Source: an uncultured Alteromonadaceae bacterium (lineage in GTDB: Bacteria; Pseudomonadota; Gammaproteobacteria; Enterobacterales; Alteromonadaceae). Taken from it: a stretch of 64,000 nucleotides of DNA. A program made the translations under genes and the position numbers. The stretch spans positions 32,569 to 96,568 of the forward strand of contig CANNDC010000016.1 in the NCBI GenBank assembly GCA_947503265.1. The letters run 5' to 3'. Positions within the stretch are counted from its first letter, which is position 1. The number at the start of each line of letters is the position of its first letter. Below the pieces are notes generated by a model. It worked only from the letters and a program-made list of their open reading frames with translations. It searched no databases and had not been told where the DNA came from. This document shows positions 44,631 through 54,406 of the stretch, one piece after another.

Positions 44631-46649
44631 TTGAAAAGATATTTTTATACCATAGTCTGTTGTTTTTTAGGCTATTCACTAGCCGTAAAAGCGAACGAAA
44701 CGTTACTGACATTGGACGATATAAATCGTGTCCGTGAAGTCAAGTCGTCGATCATGTCTCCTGATGGCAATCATGTTGCTTTTACTACAAGTCTCTCAAC
44801 TTCTGCTTACGAAGAATCTGACTACACTCATCTGAGAGAAATTTATTTATCAAATAAAAAGGGCAAGCTTGTCCCGTTTGTCACCGCCAATATTCAGGGG
44901 CATTTAAGTTGGGGAAGTGATAGCAAACACATCTGGTTTCTATCAAAACGAGAGAAAGATGAGACAGTTTCTCTCTATCGAATGAGTATCAGCGGAGGCG
45001 AGCCCCAAAAAGTGTTTAGTTACCAAACCGATATCAAGGGCTATCACATAGCAAATGACGATAGAAAGCTGATTTTTTGGGCATATCCACCGAAGAATAA
45101 ACGCCAAGAAAAGATAGAAAAGTTAGGCTTTGACGCAATAGTTGTAGAAGAAAATGTGGATATTCAGCATTTGTTCAAAATTGAGCTTTTTACCGAAAAT
45201 GCAAAACTACAAACGCTGGTCAATGACAAACACATCATTTTTGCTCAGTGGAACAGCTCGCAGCAGGATATTTTGGTTCAGCATACTCCCACTTCATTGA
45301 CTGACGATTTGGTAATGCATAAGTCCCTTTCAGTTATCACACCTTCTGGTGTTACTAAACACACTTTCCAACATGTTGGAAAAATGGGTAAAGCTCAGTT
45401 TTCTCCAGACGGTAATGCCGTTGCCGTGATTGGCAGTTTAGATGCAACGGATCCTGAGAAAGGCCGTTTGTATATTGGTAATATTGCATCAAGAAAACTG
45501 ATTCATTTACTGCCGAATTTTAATGGTCATGTCAAAGATATTTATTGGTTAGGCAATAAATCAATAGGATTTGTCGCGCATCAGGGATTAGATTCGTTTT
45601 TAGCGAGTAAGAAGACCAATAAACCTTCTGATTCTTATCGAGTATTGCTTAAGAATGCAGGTATTATTACCGGGTTATCTGCAGATGAAGCGGGTAAAAA
45701 CATAGCTTTAAATAGTCACTCAAGCGAGCATCCAAACGAATTATACTGGTATAAAAAGAGCGGTACGCGACGGTATACAAACTCTAATTTATGGCTAAAA
45801 GACAAAAAGTTAGTTAAGCAAAAGAGAGTTTCTTTTAACGCCCGAGACGGAATTGAAATTCAAGGTATTTTAGTTCCACCAAGCATAAAACAAGAGGGTA
45901 AGGCCGCATTGATTATTTTTGTGCATGGCGGACCAGAAAGTCATGTGTCTGATGGATGGCTCAATCGATACTCCCATCCCATTAATGAAGCTTCAAATAA
46001 TGGCTTCTATTCTTTTTTACCCAATTACCGTGGGTCGACTGGAAGAGGTGTGGCATTTTCAAAAATGGGCCAGAATGATTATGCTGGCGCGGAATTCGAC
46101 GATTTGATCGATGCAAAAAGATGGGCGATTGAAAACTATGATATCGACCCCTCCCGGGTGGGAATTACCGGCGCTTCCTATGGAGGCTATGCCGCGGCGT
46201 GGGCGGCAACAAAGTTTAGCAAAGAATTTGCAGCTAGCGTATCTAGTATGGGAATTGCCAATCAAGTTTCGAAGTTTGCTACCACAGACATACCGACAGA
46301 AATGATTAGGTTACATGCTTTTCAATACCCTTGGCAGGACTGGCAATGGTATCAAGACCGCAGCCCGATTAGCTTTATTGAAAACACCCAAACTCCTCTA
46401 TTGTTAATGCACGGTCAATTAGATGAACGCGTTCCTTACAGCCAATCTGTCGAGTTGTTTCGTCATTGGAAATTGAGATCGAATACACCGATTAGATTGG
46501 TTTTGTTTCCTACAGAGGAGCATGGTTTTGCGAGCCCCGCAGCTAGATTGGAATACAGTGAACGTCTAATGCGCTGGATGACTCATTTTCTTCAGGAAAA
46601 GCGCAGTGATTTACCTCCTATGGAGCTGCCTCACTTACCCCTCGATTAG
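44631..46649 (+). CDS. S9-family (prolyl oligopeptidase-like) peptidase
   Basis: 672 residues with a signal peptide (cut near VKANE, residue 22), so periplasmic or outer. A beta-propeller region (about 25-400) is followed by an alpha/beta-hydrolase domain. The catalytic serine is in GASYGGYAA, the aspartate in HGQLDERVP and the histidine in EEHGFA. Cleaves peptides or dipeptides, often after proline, or acyl-amino acids in this family. Start is TTG at 44631. Ends 120 bases before folE. Confidence 0.9.
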   Translation: MKRYFYTIVCCFLGYSLAVKANETLLTLDDINRVREVKSSIMSPDGNHVAFTTSLSTSAYEESDYTHLREIYLSNKKGKLVPFVTANIQGHLSWGSDSKHIWFLSKREKDETVSLYRMSISGGEPQKVFSYQTDIKGYHIANDDRKLIFWAYPPKNKRQEKIEKLGFDAIVVEENVDIQHLFKIELFTENAKLQTLVNDKHIIFAQWNSSQQDILVQHTPTSLTDDLVMHKSLSVITPSGVTKHTFQHVGKMGKAQFSPDGNAVAVIGSLDATDPEKGRLYIGNIASRKLIHLLPNFNGHVKDIYWLGNKSIGFVAHQGLDSFLASKKTNKPSDSYRVLLKNAGIITGLSADEAGKNIALNSHSSEHPNELYWYKKSGTRRYTNSNLWLKDKKLVKQKRVSFNARDGIEIQGILVPPSIKQEGKAALIIFVHGGPESHVSDGWLNRYSHPINEASNNGFYSFLPNYRGSTGRGVAFSKMGQNDYAGAEFDDLIDAKRWAIENYDIDPSRVGITGASYGGYAAAWAATKFSKEFAASVSSMGIANQVSKFATTDIPTEMIRLHAFQYPWQDWQWYQDRSPISFIENTQTPLLLMHGQLDERVPYSQSVELFRHWKLRSNTPIRLVLFPTEEHGFASPAARLEYSERLMRWMTHFLQEKRSDLPPMELPHLPLD

Positions 46650-46769
46650 CGCATATTGAACTTTGTAGGTTTGTGCAAAGTAAAGTGTTATGCTTTTCGA
46701 AGCTACCTTGTTTTTAACAAAAAAACGCTTACCGTAAAACTACGCAGCCAAGATTTAGCAGGCCCCAAC

Positions 46770-47324
46770 ATGTCAGATTTGCTCCAACACCATTACTCAC
46801 AAATACTGTCTATTTTAGGTGAAGATGTTAAACGAGAAGGCTTAACTGACACACCGGCGCGAGCTGCGAAAGCAATGCAGTTTCTTACTGATGGATATGA
46901 AAAAACATTGGAAGATGTGACCAATGGCGCCATTTTCGAAGCCGATACAGATGAGATGGTTATTGTCCAAGATATCGAGTACTACTCATTGTGCGAACAC
47001 CATGTTTTGCCCTTTATTGGACGTTGCCACATAGCTTATCTACCGAATGGGAAAGTCCTTGGACTGTCTAAATTTGCCAGAATAGTCGACATGTTCGCAC
47101 GAAGATTACAAATACAAGAAGGGCTTACTAAACAAATCGCAGATGCCGTACAAGAAGTGACCGGTGCAAGTGGTGTCGGAGTGATTTTGGAAGGGAAACA
47201 CATGTGCATGATGATGCGTGGTGTGCAGAAACAAAATTCGTCTATGATCACCTCTGTGATGTTGGGTTCATTCAGAAACTCTCAAGCAACTCGAAATGAA
47301 TTTCTGCGTTTAATTGGCAAGTAA
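46770..47324 (+). CDS. folE: GTP cyclohydrolase I
   Basis: Makes dihydroneopterin triphosphate from GTP, first step of folate synthesis. 184 residues from the ATG at 46770 (MSDLLQHHYSQILS), the usual length; an upstream frame to 46656 does not look like the family. Zinc ligands lie in CEHHVLPF and HMCMMMRGVQ. AGG lies seven bases before the ATG. Convergent with ntrC. Confidence 0.95.
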   Translation: MSDLLQHHYSQILSILGEDVKREGLTDTPARAAKAMQFLTDGYEKTLEDVTNGAIFEADTDEMVIVQDIEYYSLCEHHVLPFIGRCHIAYLPNGKVLGLSKFARIVDMFARRLQIQEGLTKQIADAVQEVTGASGVGVILEGKHMCMMMRGVQKQNSSMITSVMLGSFRNSQATRNEFLRLIGK

Positions 47325-47379
47325 CCCTATTCGGGATAAGCACTCAAGTAAACGCAGTAGTCAATTGGAGCCTGAGTTA

Positions 47380-48789
47380 TTACAAATCTAGCTCCTTTAA
47401 TTTTCTTGTTAAGGTATTTCTTCCCCATCCCAAACACTTTGCAGCTTCTTGTTTATGACCATTAGTATGATGCAGTGCTCTTTCTAACAATATTCTTTCA
47501 AAACTAACGACAGCTTCCTCAAGGATGTTATTGCGTCCTGATTGCAATTGTTTATCCGCCCATTCTGAAAGAAGATCATGCCAATCGCCCATAATTGAAG
47601 GGGACTCAGAAGAGTCAGGTAACTGGTTAATCTCTGGTGGTAGATCATCCACCAAAACTTCTTGTCCACTTGCCATTACGGTCAGCCAGCGACACATGTT
47701 TTCCAGTTGACGAACATTACCAGGCCAAGGCAAATGCGAGAGTACACTGGATGCTTCTTTGCTCAACGATTTGGTTTCAACATCTAACTCTTTAGCTGCT
47801 TTTTGAAGAAAGTGATGGGCGAGCAGTGCAATATCTTCTCGACGTTCGCTTAGTCTTGGAATGTGGATCCGAATCACATTCAAACGGTGAAACAAATCTT
47901 CTCTGAACTTGCCATCGGTTACTCGCTGCTCCAAGTTTTGGTGGGTTGCAGCAATAATCCTCACGTCTACGGAAACAGGATTGTGACCGCCTACACGATA
48001 AAATTGACCATCAGCTAGCACACGTAGCAGTCTAGTTTGCACGTCCAGCGGCATATCACCTATTTCATCTAAAAACAGAGTGCCGCCATTTGCCTGCTCA
48101 AAGCGCCCTTGCCTAGCTCCTTGAGCGCCAGTAAACGCCCCTTTCTCATGACCAAATAATTCTGACTCGATAAGATCTGCAGGAATAGCAGCCATATTAA
48201 GCGCAATGAAGGTTTCATGTTTGCGTGGACTATGCCTGTGAAGTGCTTGTGCTACTAACTCCTTGCCGGTTCCAGATTGACCATTTATCAAAACGCTGAT
48301 ACTAGACCGAGAAAGTCTTCCAATCGCTCGAAACACTTCCTGCATTGCGGGTGCTTCGCCAATAATTTCAGTATCTTTGATCTCATCGGGCTGAGATTTC
48401 TTCTGAGAGCGCTGCTCTCTGGCGTGGGATAAAGCTCGTTGCGTTAGTCCCACAGCTTCATCAATATCAAACGGTTTTGGAAGGTATTCGAAAGCGCCAC
48501 TTTGATACGCATTCACTGCGCTATCCAAATCCGAGTGCGCAGTCATGATAATCACAGGAATATCAGGAAAGTTTTTATGCACTTCTTTCAACAAAGTCAT
48601 GCCATCCATCTGTGGCATACGAATGTCTGAGATGATTACTTCTGGCGGCTGCCCAGTCTCGAGTTGAAGCAATAAATCTTCTGGATTTTCAAAACTAAAG
48701 CAGGGAATGTCCGCAGTTTGCAATGCTTTTTGCAATACCCATCTTATTGAACTGTCATCATCTACTACCCATACTGGTTCAACACTCAT
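47380..48789 (-). CDS. ntrC: Nitrogen regulation response regulator NtrC
   Basis: 469 residues: receiver with phosphorylated Asp55 (ISDIRMPQMDG), sigma-54 activation domain with GQSGTGKELVAQ and the sigma-54-contacting GAFTGA loop, and a C-terminal Fis-type helix-turn-helix (HKQEAAKCLGWGRNTLTRKL). Activates nitrogen-limitation promoters, including the glnA promoter described at 52.0-52.2 kb. Overlaps ntrB by four bases, so the pair is coupled. Confidence 0.97.
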   Translation of the reverse strand: MSVEPVWVVDDDSSIRWVLQKALQTADIPCFSFENPEDLLLQLETGQPPEVIISDIRMPQMDGMTLLKEVHKNFPDIPVIIMTAHSDLDSAVNAYQSGAFEYLPKPFDIDEAVGLTQRALSHAREQRSQKKSQPDEIKDTEIIGEAPAMQEVFRAIGRLSRSSISVLINGQSGTGKELVAQALHRHSPRKHETFIALNMAAIPADLIESELFGHEKGAFTGAQGARQGRFEQANGGTLFLDEIGDMPLDVQTRLLRVLADGQFYRVGGHNPVSVDVRIIAATHQNLEQRVTDGKFREDLFHRLNVIRIHIPRLSERREDIALLAHHFLQKAAKELDVETKSLSKEASSVLSHLPWPGNVRQLENMCRWLTVMASGQEVLVDDLPPEINQLPDSSESPSIMGDWHDLLSEWADKQLQSGRNNILEEAVVSFERILLERALHHTNGHKQEAAKCLGWGRNTLTRKLKELDL

Positions 48790-49859
48790 TTAGTAGATTC
48801 CTTCTTTTCAATTGGTAAATAAATTTTGAATTCTGTGTGGCCAGGCCAACTTTCAACTTCGATTTTGCCTTTGTGGTGGTTAATCAAGTTTTGTGCGATT
48901 GAAAGTCCAAGCCCTGTTCCTTCGACTCTTCCTGTTACCATGGGATAAAACAGCGTGTCTTTTATCTCATCTGGAATACCCGGCCCATTGTCGATAATCT
49001 TTATCTGTGCGGCCAGAGGGTAACGGACACCGTGAATAGTAAATTGTCTTTTTATTCGGCTCTTAAACTCGATTTTTCCGGGTACAGCTTGCCCCTCTAA
49101 TGCCTGTACACTGTTTCTAACGATATTTAAGAAAGCTTGCTGCAGCATGTCCGAATCAAAAAATGCGTCTGGAATACTGGGGTCATAATCTCTAATAATA
49201 TCAATGTTATGACTCGAATCTAGTTGCACAACCAACCTGACTTTTTCCAACACTCGATGAATATTCTGCATTTCAAAACTGGGCAAGGAGTTAGGCCCAA
49301 GTAATTTGTCGACCAAGTTTCTAAGTCGATCTGATTGTTCAATTATGACCTGAGTACACTCTTTCAAATCTGGACTAACTATTTGCTTGTCCAGTAATTG
49401 AGCCGCTCCGCGCACACCACCCAGTGGGTTTTTAATCTCATGAGCCAAACCGCGAATTAGCTCCCTTGCCGCTTGTTGTTGTGCCCATTGTTGCGATTCT
49501 TGGGTTATTCGTTTCTGTTGATCAATTAGTTTTAACTCAACTAATAACTTGTCAGCGTTTCCGGCATCAATTGCTTTTATGGTGATATCTGCCAAAACAT
49601 GACGACCATCAAAAAGCGTTAACACCACCTCGCTGTCTGAGAAGCCTTCTGATTCACGGATAGCTCGCTTCAAATAGTCCAGATCTACGTTTGAGCGAAC
49701 AATGACATGGCTAATATGTGTGCCGAGCAATTGATTATCACTTTGTTCCAAAACGGACTGGGCAGCTAAATTCGCATAGCTGATTTCCATTTTTTCGTCT
49801 AATACCAAAACAGCAGTGGCGAGACTCTCTAAAAGAAATTCAAATGAAGTATTCAACAC
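48786..49859 (-). CDS. ntrB: Nitrogen regulation sensor kinase NtrB
   Basis: 357 residues: PAS domain (about 10-110), HisKA with His140 in GLAHEIKNPLGGVRG, and HATPase (about 240-350; DNGPGIPDE and GTGLGLSIAQNLI). No membrane segment, so cytosolic, as expected for a kinase controlled by PII protein. It phosphorylates NtrC when nitrogen is scarce. Lies downstream of glnA and a DUF4124 gene. Confidence 0.96.
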   Translation of the reverse strand: MLNTSFEFLLESLATAVLVLDEKMEISYANLAAQSVLEQSDNQLLGTHISHVIVRSNVDLDYLKRAIRESEGFSDSEVVLTLFDGRHVLADITIKAIDAGNADKLLVELKLIDQQKRITQESQQWAQQQAARELIRGLAHEIKNPLGGVRGAAQLLDKQIVSPDLKECTQVIIEQSDRLRNLVDKLLGPNSLPSFEMQNIHRVLEKVRLVVQLDSSHNIDIIRDYDPSIPDAFFDSDMLQQAFLNIVRNSVQALEGQAVPGKIEFKSRIKRQFTIHGVRYPLAAQIKIIDNGPGIPDEIKDTLFYPMVTGRVEGTGLGLSIAQNLINHHKGKIEVESWPGHTEFKIYLPIEKKESTK

Positions 49860-49941
49860 AATTGCCTAAAAACTCTTTTGCACCACTATAGTGCAATAAA
49901 TAATAAATTTACAGCGAGCAATCTATAAAACCAGTGAGAAT

Positions 49942-50493
49942 TTACTGGCTAGGAGTAATTAGACTAGATGCTCGTCTCATGAAAAACACGCGTGTTTCAG
50001 TAGATGCAAGGATCTTGCCTGTCTGTAAAACTAATTGAATTTGAATTTTGTGTTCTCCTCGATCTAAGTTATCGAGGGTAAAAGTAGGTGCGGGTTGGCT
50101 TTGAACTAGCTTGCCATTGAGAATAAGTTGGAAAATTCCAGCAGGTATTGAATTTTGTTTTGAATCAGAAACTAGACGTGCAGAAACCGTCATACGGCCT
50201 AAATTATCCCGAATCGTCTGTTCTTGTTGTGGCGAAACAAACTCTAATTCCAATTTGGGAAATTTCTTAACTTGTTTTTTTATTTGATTTGTCGTGTTCG
50301 AAGAAGAGGACATTGAAGGCATGACGGCGCTGTTGCTGCTGCTCAAATCAACCTCTTCAGCGCCCGCTTGATACGTATCTGTATAGGTAACAGTACCATC
50401 AGAATTAACCACTTTGTAGAGTTGCGCACTGTCGGCCATCGAGGTTATCGATAGACTAGTTGCAATACAAAGAGACAGAAATTTCCTATTCAT
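49942..50493 (-). CDS. DUF4124-domain secreted protein
   Basis: 183 residues. Signal peptide (cut near MADSA, residue 20) followed by a DUF4124 motif YKVVNSDGTVTYTDTY and a serine/asparagine-rich linker, then a beta-rich domain with LELEFVSPQQEQTI. I start at ATG 50493 rather than 50535 because the signal peptide begins there. Lies between glnA and ntrB on the same strand but after a glnA terminator, so it is probably read from its own promoter or by read-through. Function unknown. Confidence 0.78.
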   Translation of the reverse strand: MNRKFLSLCIATSLSITSMADSAQLYKVVNSDGTVTYTDTYQAGAEEVDLSSSNSAVMPSMSSSSNTTNQIKKQVKKFPKLELEFVSPQQEQTIRDNLGRMTVSARLVSDSKQNSIPAGIFQLILNGKLVQSQPAPTFTLDNLDRGEHKIQIQLVLQTGKILASTETRVFFMRRASSLITPSQ

Positions 50494-50519
50494 ATCTAGA
50501 TTGTAACGGTTTGACAGAC

Positions 50520-50546
50520 AAAAAAAAGCCCGCAATTAAGCGGGCT
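50520..50546 (-). terminator. Rho-independent terminator of glnA
   Basis: On the minus strand AGCCCGC-TTAATT-GCGGGCT is a perfect 7-base stem with a 6-base loop and is followed by eight T. It lies 37 bases after the glnA stop, separating glnA from the DUF4124-ntrBC genes. Confidence 0.9.
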
Positions 50547-50582
50547 GTATAGAATTTGATATCTTAATTCAAATTTCAGTGA

Positions 50583-51992
50583 TTAGACGCTGTAGTACAT
50601 GTCAAACTCAACTGGGTGAGTTGTCATATTCAGAGTTGTCACTTCATCACGCTTAAGCTCAATGTAAGCATCGATCATGTCATCAGTCATAACGCCACCG
50701 GCAGTTAGGAATTCACGATCGTTATCTAGTGCATCAAGTGCTTGCTCAAGTGAACTTGCAACTTGTGGAATTTCAGCTGCTTCTTCTGCAGGCAAGTCGT
50801 ACAAGTCTTTGTCCATAGCATCGCCAGGGTGAATTTTGTTTTTGATCCCGTCAAGGCCAGCCATCAACATAGACGTAAATGCCAAGTAAGGGTTAGCAGT
50901 AGGATCAGGGAAACGAACCTCGATGCGTCGTGCTCTTTCGCTTGTCACGAAAGGAATACGAATTGATGCAGAGCGGTTACGAGCAGAGTATGCAAGCATT
51001 ACTGGTGCTTCAAATCCAGGAACTAGACGTTTGTATGAGTTTGTTGATGCGTTGGCAAATGCATTGATTGCACGAGCGTGCTTAATAATACCACCAATAT
51101 AGTAAAGAGCCTCTTCAGACATACCCGCGTATTTGTCACCAGCGAAAATGTTTTTACCATCTTTGCTGATTGATTGGTGACAGTGCATACCAGAGCCATT
51201 GTCACCAACAAGTGGTTTAGGCATGAAAGTAGCGGTTTGACCATATGCGTGAGCAACATTGTGAACAACATACTTGTATATTTGAATCTCGTCGGCTTTT
51301 TTAACTAGTGTGTTAAACAAACATGCGATTTCGTTCTGACCCGCTGTAGCAACTTCGTGGTGATGCGCTTCAACTGTTAGACCCATTTCTTCCATAACCA
51401 TACACATTGCAGCACGTGTATCATGAGCTGAATCAACAGGAGGAACTGGGAAATAACCACCTTTAACACCAGGGCGGTGAGCCATGTTACCGTCTTCAAA
51501 CTCAGAACCAGAGTTCCACTTCGCTTCAGCAGAATCGATTTTATAGAATGAACCAGCCATGTCAGTGTGGAACTTCACATCATCAAATAAGAAAAATTCT
51601 GGCTCTGGACCAAAGTAAACTTCATCACCGATTCCAGTTGCTTTCAAGTATTCTTCTGCACGGTTAGCAACAGAACGTGGATCACGCTCGTAACCTTGCA
51701 TAGTAGAAGGTTCCAATATATCGCAACGTATATTGATTTGAGTTTCCTCAGAGAACGGGTCTAGAACGGCAGTTTCTGGATCAGGCATTAAAACCATGTC
51801 TGACTCATTTATGCCTTTCCATCCAGCAATTGAAGAACCATCGAACATTTTTCCTTCTTCGAAAAAATCATCATTTACTTGGTGAGAAGGGATTGAAACG
51901 TGCTGTTCCTTTCCTTTGGTATCGGTAAAGCGTAAGTCTATGAACTTAGCTTCGCTTTCTTTAATCAGCTCTAGCGCTTTTTCTATTGACAT
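50583..51992 (-). CDS. glnA: Glutamine synthetase (type I)
   Basis: Condenses ammonia and glutamate with ATP; makes the glutamine used by GltBD. 469 residues, standard GSI length. NGSGMHCHQSISKDG and MFDGSSIAGWKG are active-site loops, and the adenylylation tyrosine is in DKDLYDLPAEE near residue 397. Preceded by a sigma-54 promoter candidate and an NtrC-type site; followed by a terminator. GGAGG lies a few bases before the ATG. Confidence 0.98.
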   Translation of the reverse strand: MSIEKALELIKESEAKFIDLRFTDTKGKEQHVSIPSHQVNDDFFEEGKMFDGSSIAGWKGINESDMVLMPDPETAVLDPFSEETQINIRCDILEPSTMQGYERDPRSVANRAEEYLKATGIGDEVYFGPEPEFFLFDDVKFHTDMAGSFYKIDSAEAKWNSGSEFEDGNMAHRPGVKGGYFPVPPVDSAHDTRAAMCMVMEEMGLTVEAHHHEVATAGQNEIACLFNTLVKKADEIQIYKYVVHNVAHAYGQTATFMPKPLVGDNGSGMHCHQSISKDGKNIFAGDKYAGMSEEALYYIGGIIKHARAINAFANASTNSYKRLVPGFEAPVMLAYSARNRSASIRIPFVTSERARRIEVRFPDPTANPYLAFTSMLMAGLDGIKNKIHPGDAMDKDLYDLPAEEAAEIPQVASSLEQALDALDNDREFLTAGGVMTDDMIDAYIELKRDEVTTLNMTTHPVEFDMYYSV

Positions 51993-52068
51993 TGTGTCCT
52001 CCGGTGTAATCTAAATATAAATCTGTTTGCAAAAACTAACATAATGGTGCAAATAGGGTTGTTTGACA

Positions 52069-52084
52069 AGCCATTTTCATGCCA
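52069..52084 (-). promoter_or_regulatory. Sigma-54 promoter candidate of glnA
   Basis: On the minus strand TGGCATGAAAATGGCT matches TGGCACG-N4-TTGCT at all but two positions and has the exact GG-N10-GC spacing. The predicted start would lie near 52058, giving a 5' leader of about 65 bases before glnA. A site resembling the NtrC box is located about 130 bases further upstream. Confidence 0.65.
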
Positions 52085-52185
52085 TAAATAAATAGCACCT
52101 TAGGGCTCCAAAACCCCTAAAATCAACATAAAACGTCATCAAACAAAATATCAATGCACCACCATAAGTCATCAAGGACATTGTT

Positions 52186-52202
52186 CGCACCACATCAGTG
52201 CA
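52186..52202. promoter_or_regulatory. NtrC-type binding site upstream of glnA
   Basis: CGCACCACATCAGTGCA matches TGCACC-N5-GGTGCA at 10 of 12 defined positions. Its centre is about 136 bases upstream of the predicted sigma-54 start, close to the high-affinity enhancer positions at E. coli glnA. A lone half site TGCACC lies at 52155-52160, near the other expected position. The rest of the 444-base gap to typA is AT-rich with no ORF. Confidence 0.6.
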
Positions 52203-52436
52203 ACAAACACTAATTATGTGAGTTAAAACGCTTTTAGTATCGAAAACTTAGGTTTTCTTTCACAGATAATAAATATCGCTCTTATTGTTGCTTAAGAACG
52301 TGTACAATGCGGCTCAATTTTTTTGTGCAGTTTATTTTTTCATCAATATGAATTGAATTATTTGCACAGCAAACGATTTATTTTAGAGCAGAGATAGCTT
52401 CTCTTCTCCTACACAATATGACTAAAGGCTGATATT

Positions 52437-54269
52437 TTGTCTAACGAAATCAAAAATTTAAGAAACATAGCTATTATAGCTCACGTAGACCATGGTAAGA
52501 CAACTTTGGTAGACAAACTGTTGCAACAATCTGGTACGTTAGAAAGCCGTGGTGAAGTTGAAGAACGAGTCATGGACTCGAATGACATTGAAAAAGAACG
52601 CGGAATTACCATTTTAGCTAAAAACACAGCAATAAAATGGAATGATTACCGCATCAATATTGTGGATACGCCAGGACACGCTGATTTCGGTGGTGAAGTA
52701 GAACGTGTTATGTCCATGGCCGATTCCGTTCTTCTTCTTGTTGATGCACAAGAAGGTCCGATGCCTCAAACGCGTTTTGTTACGCAAAAAGCATTTGCTC
52801 AAGGTTTAAAACCGATTGTTGTTATCAACAAGATTGATAAACCAGGAGCAAGACCTGACTGGGTAATGGATCAAGTGTTTGATTTGTTTGATAATTTGGG
52901 CGCGACAGACGAACAGCTGGATTTTGAGGTTGTTTACGCTTCAGCGCTAAATGGTTGGGCTTCTCGTGACGCAGATACAGTTGAAGATGATATGACATCT
53001 TTGTTCCAAACAATTGTAGACGTGGTTGAAGCACCGAATGCTGATCCTACAGGGCCTTTCCAGATGCAAATTTCTCAACTTGACTATAACTCCTACGTGG
53101 GTGTTATTGGTGTTGGTCGTGTCACTCGAGGTAGAGTGAAACCTAACCAACAAGTCACGATTGTGATGGCAGATGGATCTAAGCGTAATGGTAAAGTTGG
53201 CCAAGTTCAGGGCTACCTTGGCTTAGAAAGACATGAAGTAGATTCTGCTCAAGCCGGTGACATTATTGCCATAACCGGCCTCGGTGAGCTGAAGATTTCC
53301 GATACTATATGCGATCCTAACGAGGTTGAAGCTTTACCTCAATTGTCAGTAGACGAACCGACAGTAACCATGACGTTTCAGGTGAATACTTCTCCTTTCG
53401 CTGGTAAAGAAGGTAAATATGTGACCTCTAGAAATATTCTAGAGCGTTTGCAAAATGAATTAGTTCATAATGTCGCGTTAAGAGTCGAAGAAACGGATGA
53501 TCCAGACAAGTTTAGAGTATCTGGGCGTGGTGAATTACATTTGGGCATTTTGATCGAAAATATGCGCCGTGAAGGATACGAGCTCGCGGTTTCAAGACCT
53601 GAAGTAATTTTAAAAGATGTCGATGGCGAAGTTCACGAACCTTTTGAAACTGTCACTATAGATGTAGAGGAACAACACCAAGGTTCCATCATGGAACAGA
53701 TTGGTTTGCGTAAAGGTGAGTTGACGGATATGTCGCCAGACGGTAAAGGTCGAATTCGCATGGATTTTGTTATCCCAAGCCGCGGATTAATTGGTTTTCA
53801 GACTGATTTCATGACGCTTACATCTGGCTCTGGGTTGATTTACCATACTTTTGATCATTACGGACCTCATAAAGGCGGCGTAATTGGCCAGCGTAAGAAC
53901 GGCGTACTCATTGCTAACGCGACAGGTAAAGCCTTAACAAACGCACTGTTTAATCTGCAAGAACGCGGAAGATTATTCATAGGCCACGGTGTAGAAGTCT
54001 ATGAAGGAATGGTTATTGGTATACATAGCCGCGACAACGACCTGACAGTAAATGCACTTAAGGGTAAGCAGCTCACTAACGTACGTGCATCAGGAACAGA
54101 TGAAGCACAAACATTGGTACCACCGGTAAAAATGTCTCTAGAACAAGCATTAGAGTTCATTGATAACGACGAATTGGTAGAAGTAACGCCTGAGAGTATT
54201 CGTTTACGTAAGAAACTACTTACTGAAAACGAGCGTAAGCGAGCGGGCAGAGCAAAAGAAAAAGAGTAA
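52437..54269 (+). CDS. typA: Ribosome-associated GTPase TypA/BipA
   Basis: Translational GTPase of 610 residues. G1 is AHVDHGKT, G3 is DTPGH and G4 is NKID. EF-G-like domains II, III and V follow, then the BipA-specific C-terminal domain (about 480-610). Acts in 50S assembly and cold or stress adaptation. Starts with TTG at 52437, with AAAGG about nine bases upstream. Divergent from glnA, as in many gammaproteobacteria. Confidence 0.96.
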   Translation: MSNEIKNLRNIAIIAHVDHGKTTLVDKLLQQSGTLESRGEVEERVMDSNDIEKERGITILAKNTAIKWNDYRINIVDTPGHADFGGEVERVMSMADSVLLLVDAQEGPMPQTRFVTQKAFAQGLKPIVVINKIDKPGARPDWVMDQVFDLFDNLGATDEQLDFEVVYASALNGWASRDADTVEDDMTSLFQTIVDVVEAPNADPTGPFQMQISQLDYNSYVGVIGVGRVTRGRVKPNQQVTIVMADGSKRNGKVGQVQGYLGLERHEVDSAQAGDIIAITGLGELKISDTICDPNEVEALPQLSVDEPTVTMTFQVNTSPFAGKEGKYVTSRNILERLQNELVHNVALRVEETDDPDKFRVSGRGELHLGILIENMRREGYELAVSRPEVILKDVDGEVHEPFETVTIDVEEQHQGSIMEQIGLRKGELTDMSPDGKGRIRMDFVIPSRGLIGFQTDFMTLTSGSGLIYHTFDHYGPHKGGVIGQRKNGVLIANATGKALTNALFNLQERGRLFIGHGVEVYEGMVIGIHSRDNDLTVNALKGKQLTNVRASGTDEAQTLVPPVKMSLEQALEFIDNDELVEVTPESIRLRKKLLTENERKRAGRAKEKE

Positions 54270-54320
54270 ATGTAATCACGGAATAGAACGCGACTACGAG
54301 GTCGCAAATTCTGAGAAAAC

Positions 54321-54383
54321 AAAAAGTCGGCGTTTTGAAGTGACCCCATAAAGTTGGACTCATTTCAAAACACCGACTTTTTT
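54321..54383. terminator. Long terminator hairpin after typA
   Basis: AAAAAGTCGG-C-GTTTTGAA (54321-54339) pairs with TTCAAAAC-A-CCGACTTTTT (54364-54382), giving an 18-base stem with one mismatch and a 24-base loop, followed by more T. Strong terminator in the forward direction, and A on the left suits the other. The loop contains GTGACCCCATAAAGTTGGAC, which resembles the ends of some IS3-family elements. Confidence 0.8.
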
Positions 54384-54406
54384 ATTTTTGCTTACTGAAT
54401 AAAATA

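Noticed and set aside
46656..46769. Upstream extension of folE
   Set aside because: The 38 extra residues do not resemble the family, and the 184-residue protein from 46770 has the normal length.
47325..47379. Terminator between folE and ntrC
   Set aside because: Only a 3-base CCC/GGG stem could be found, too weak to call.
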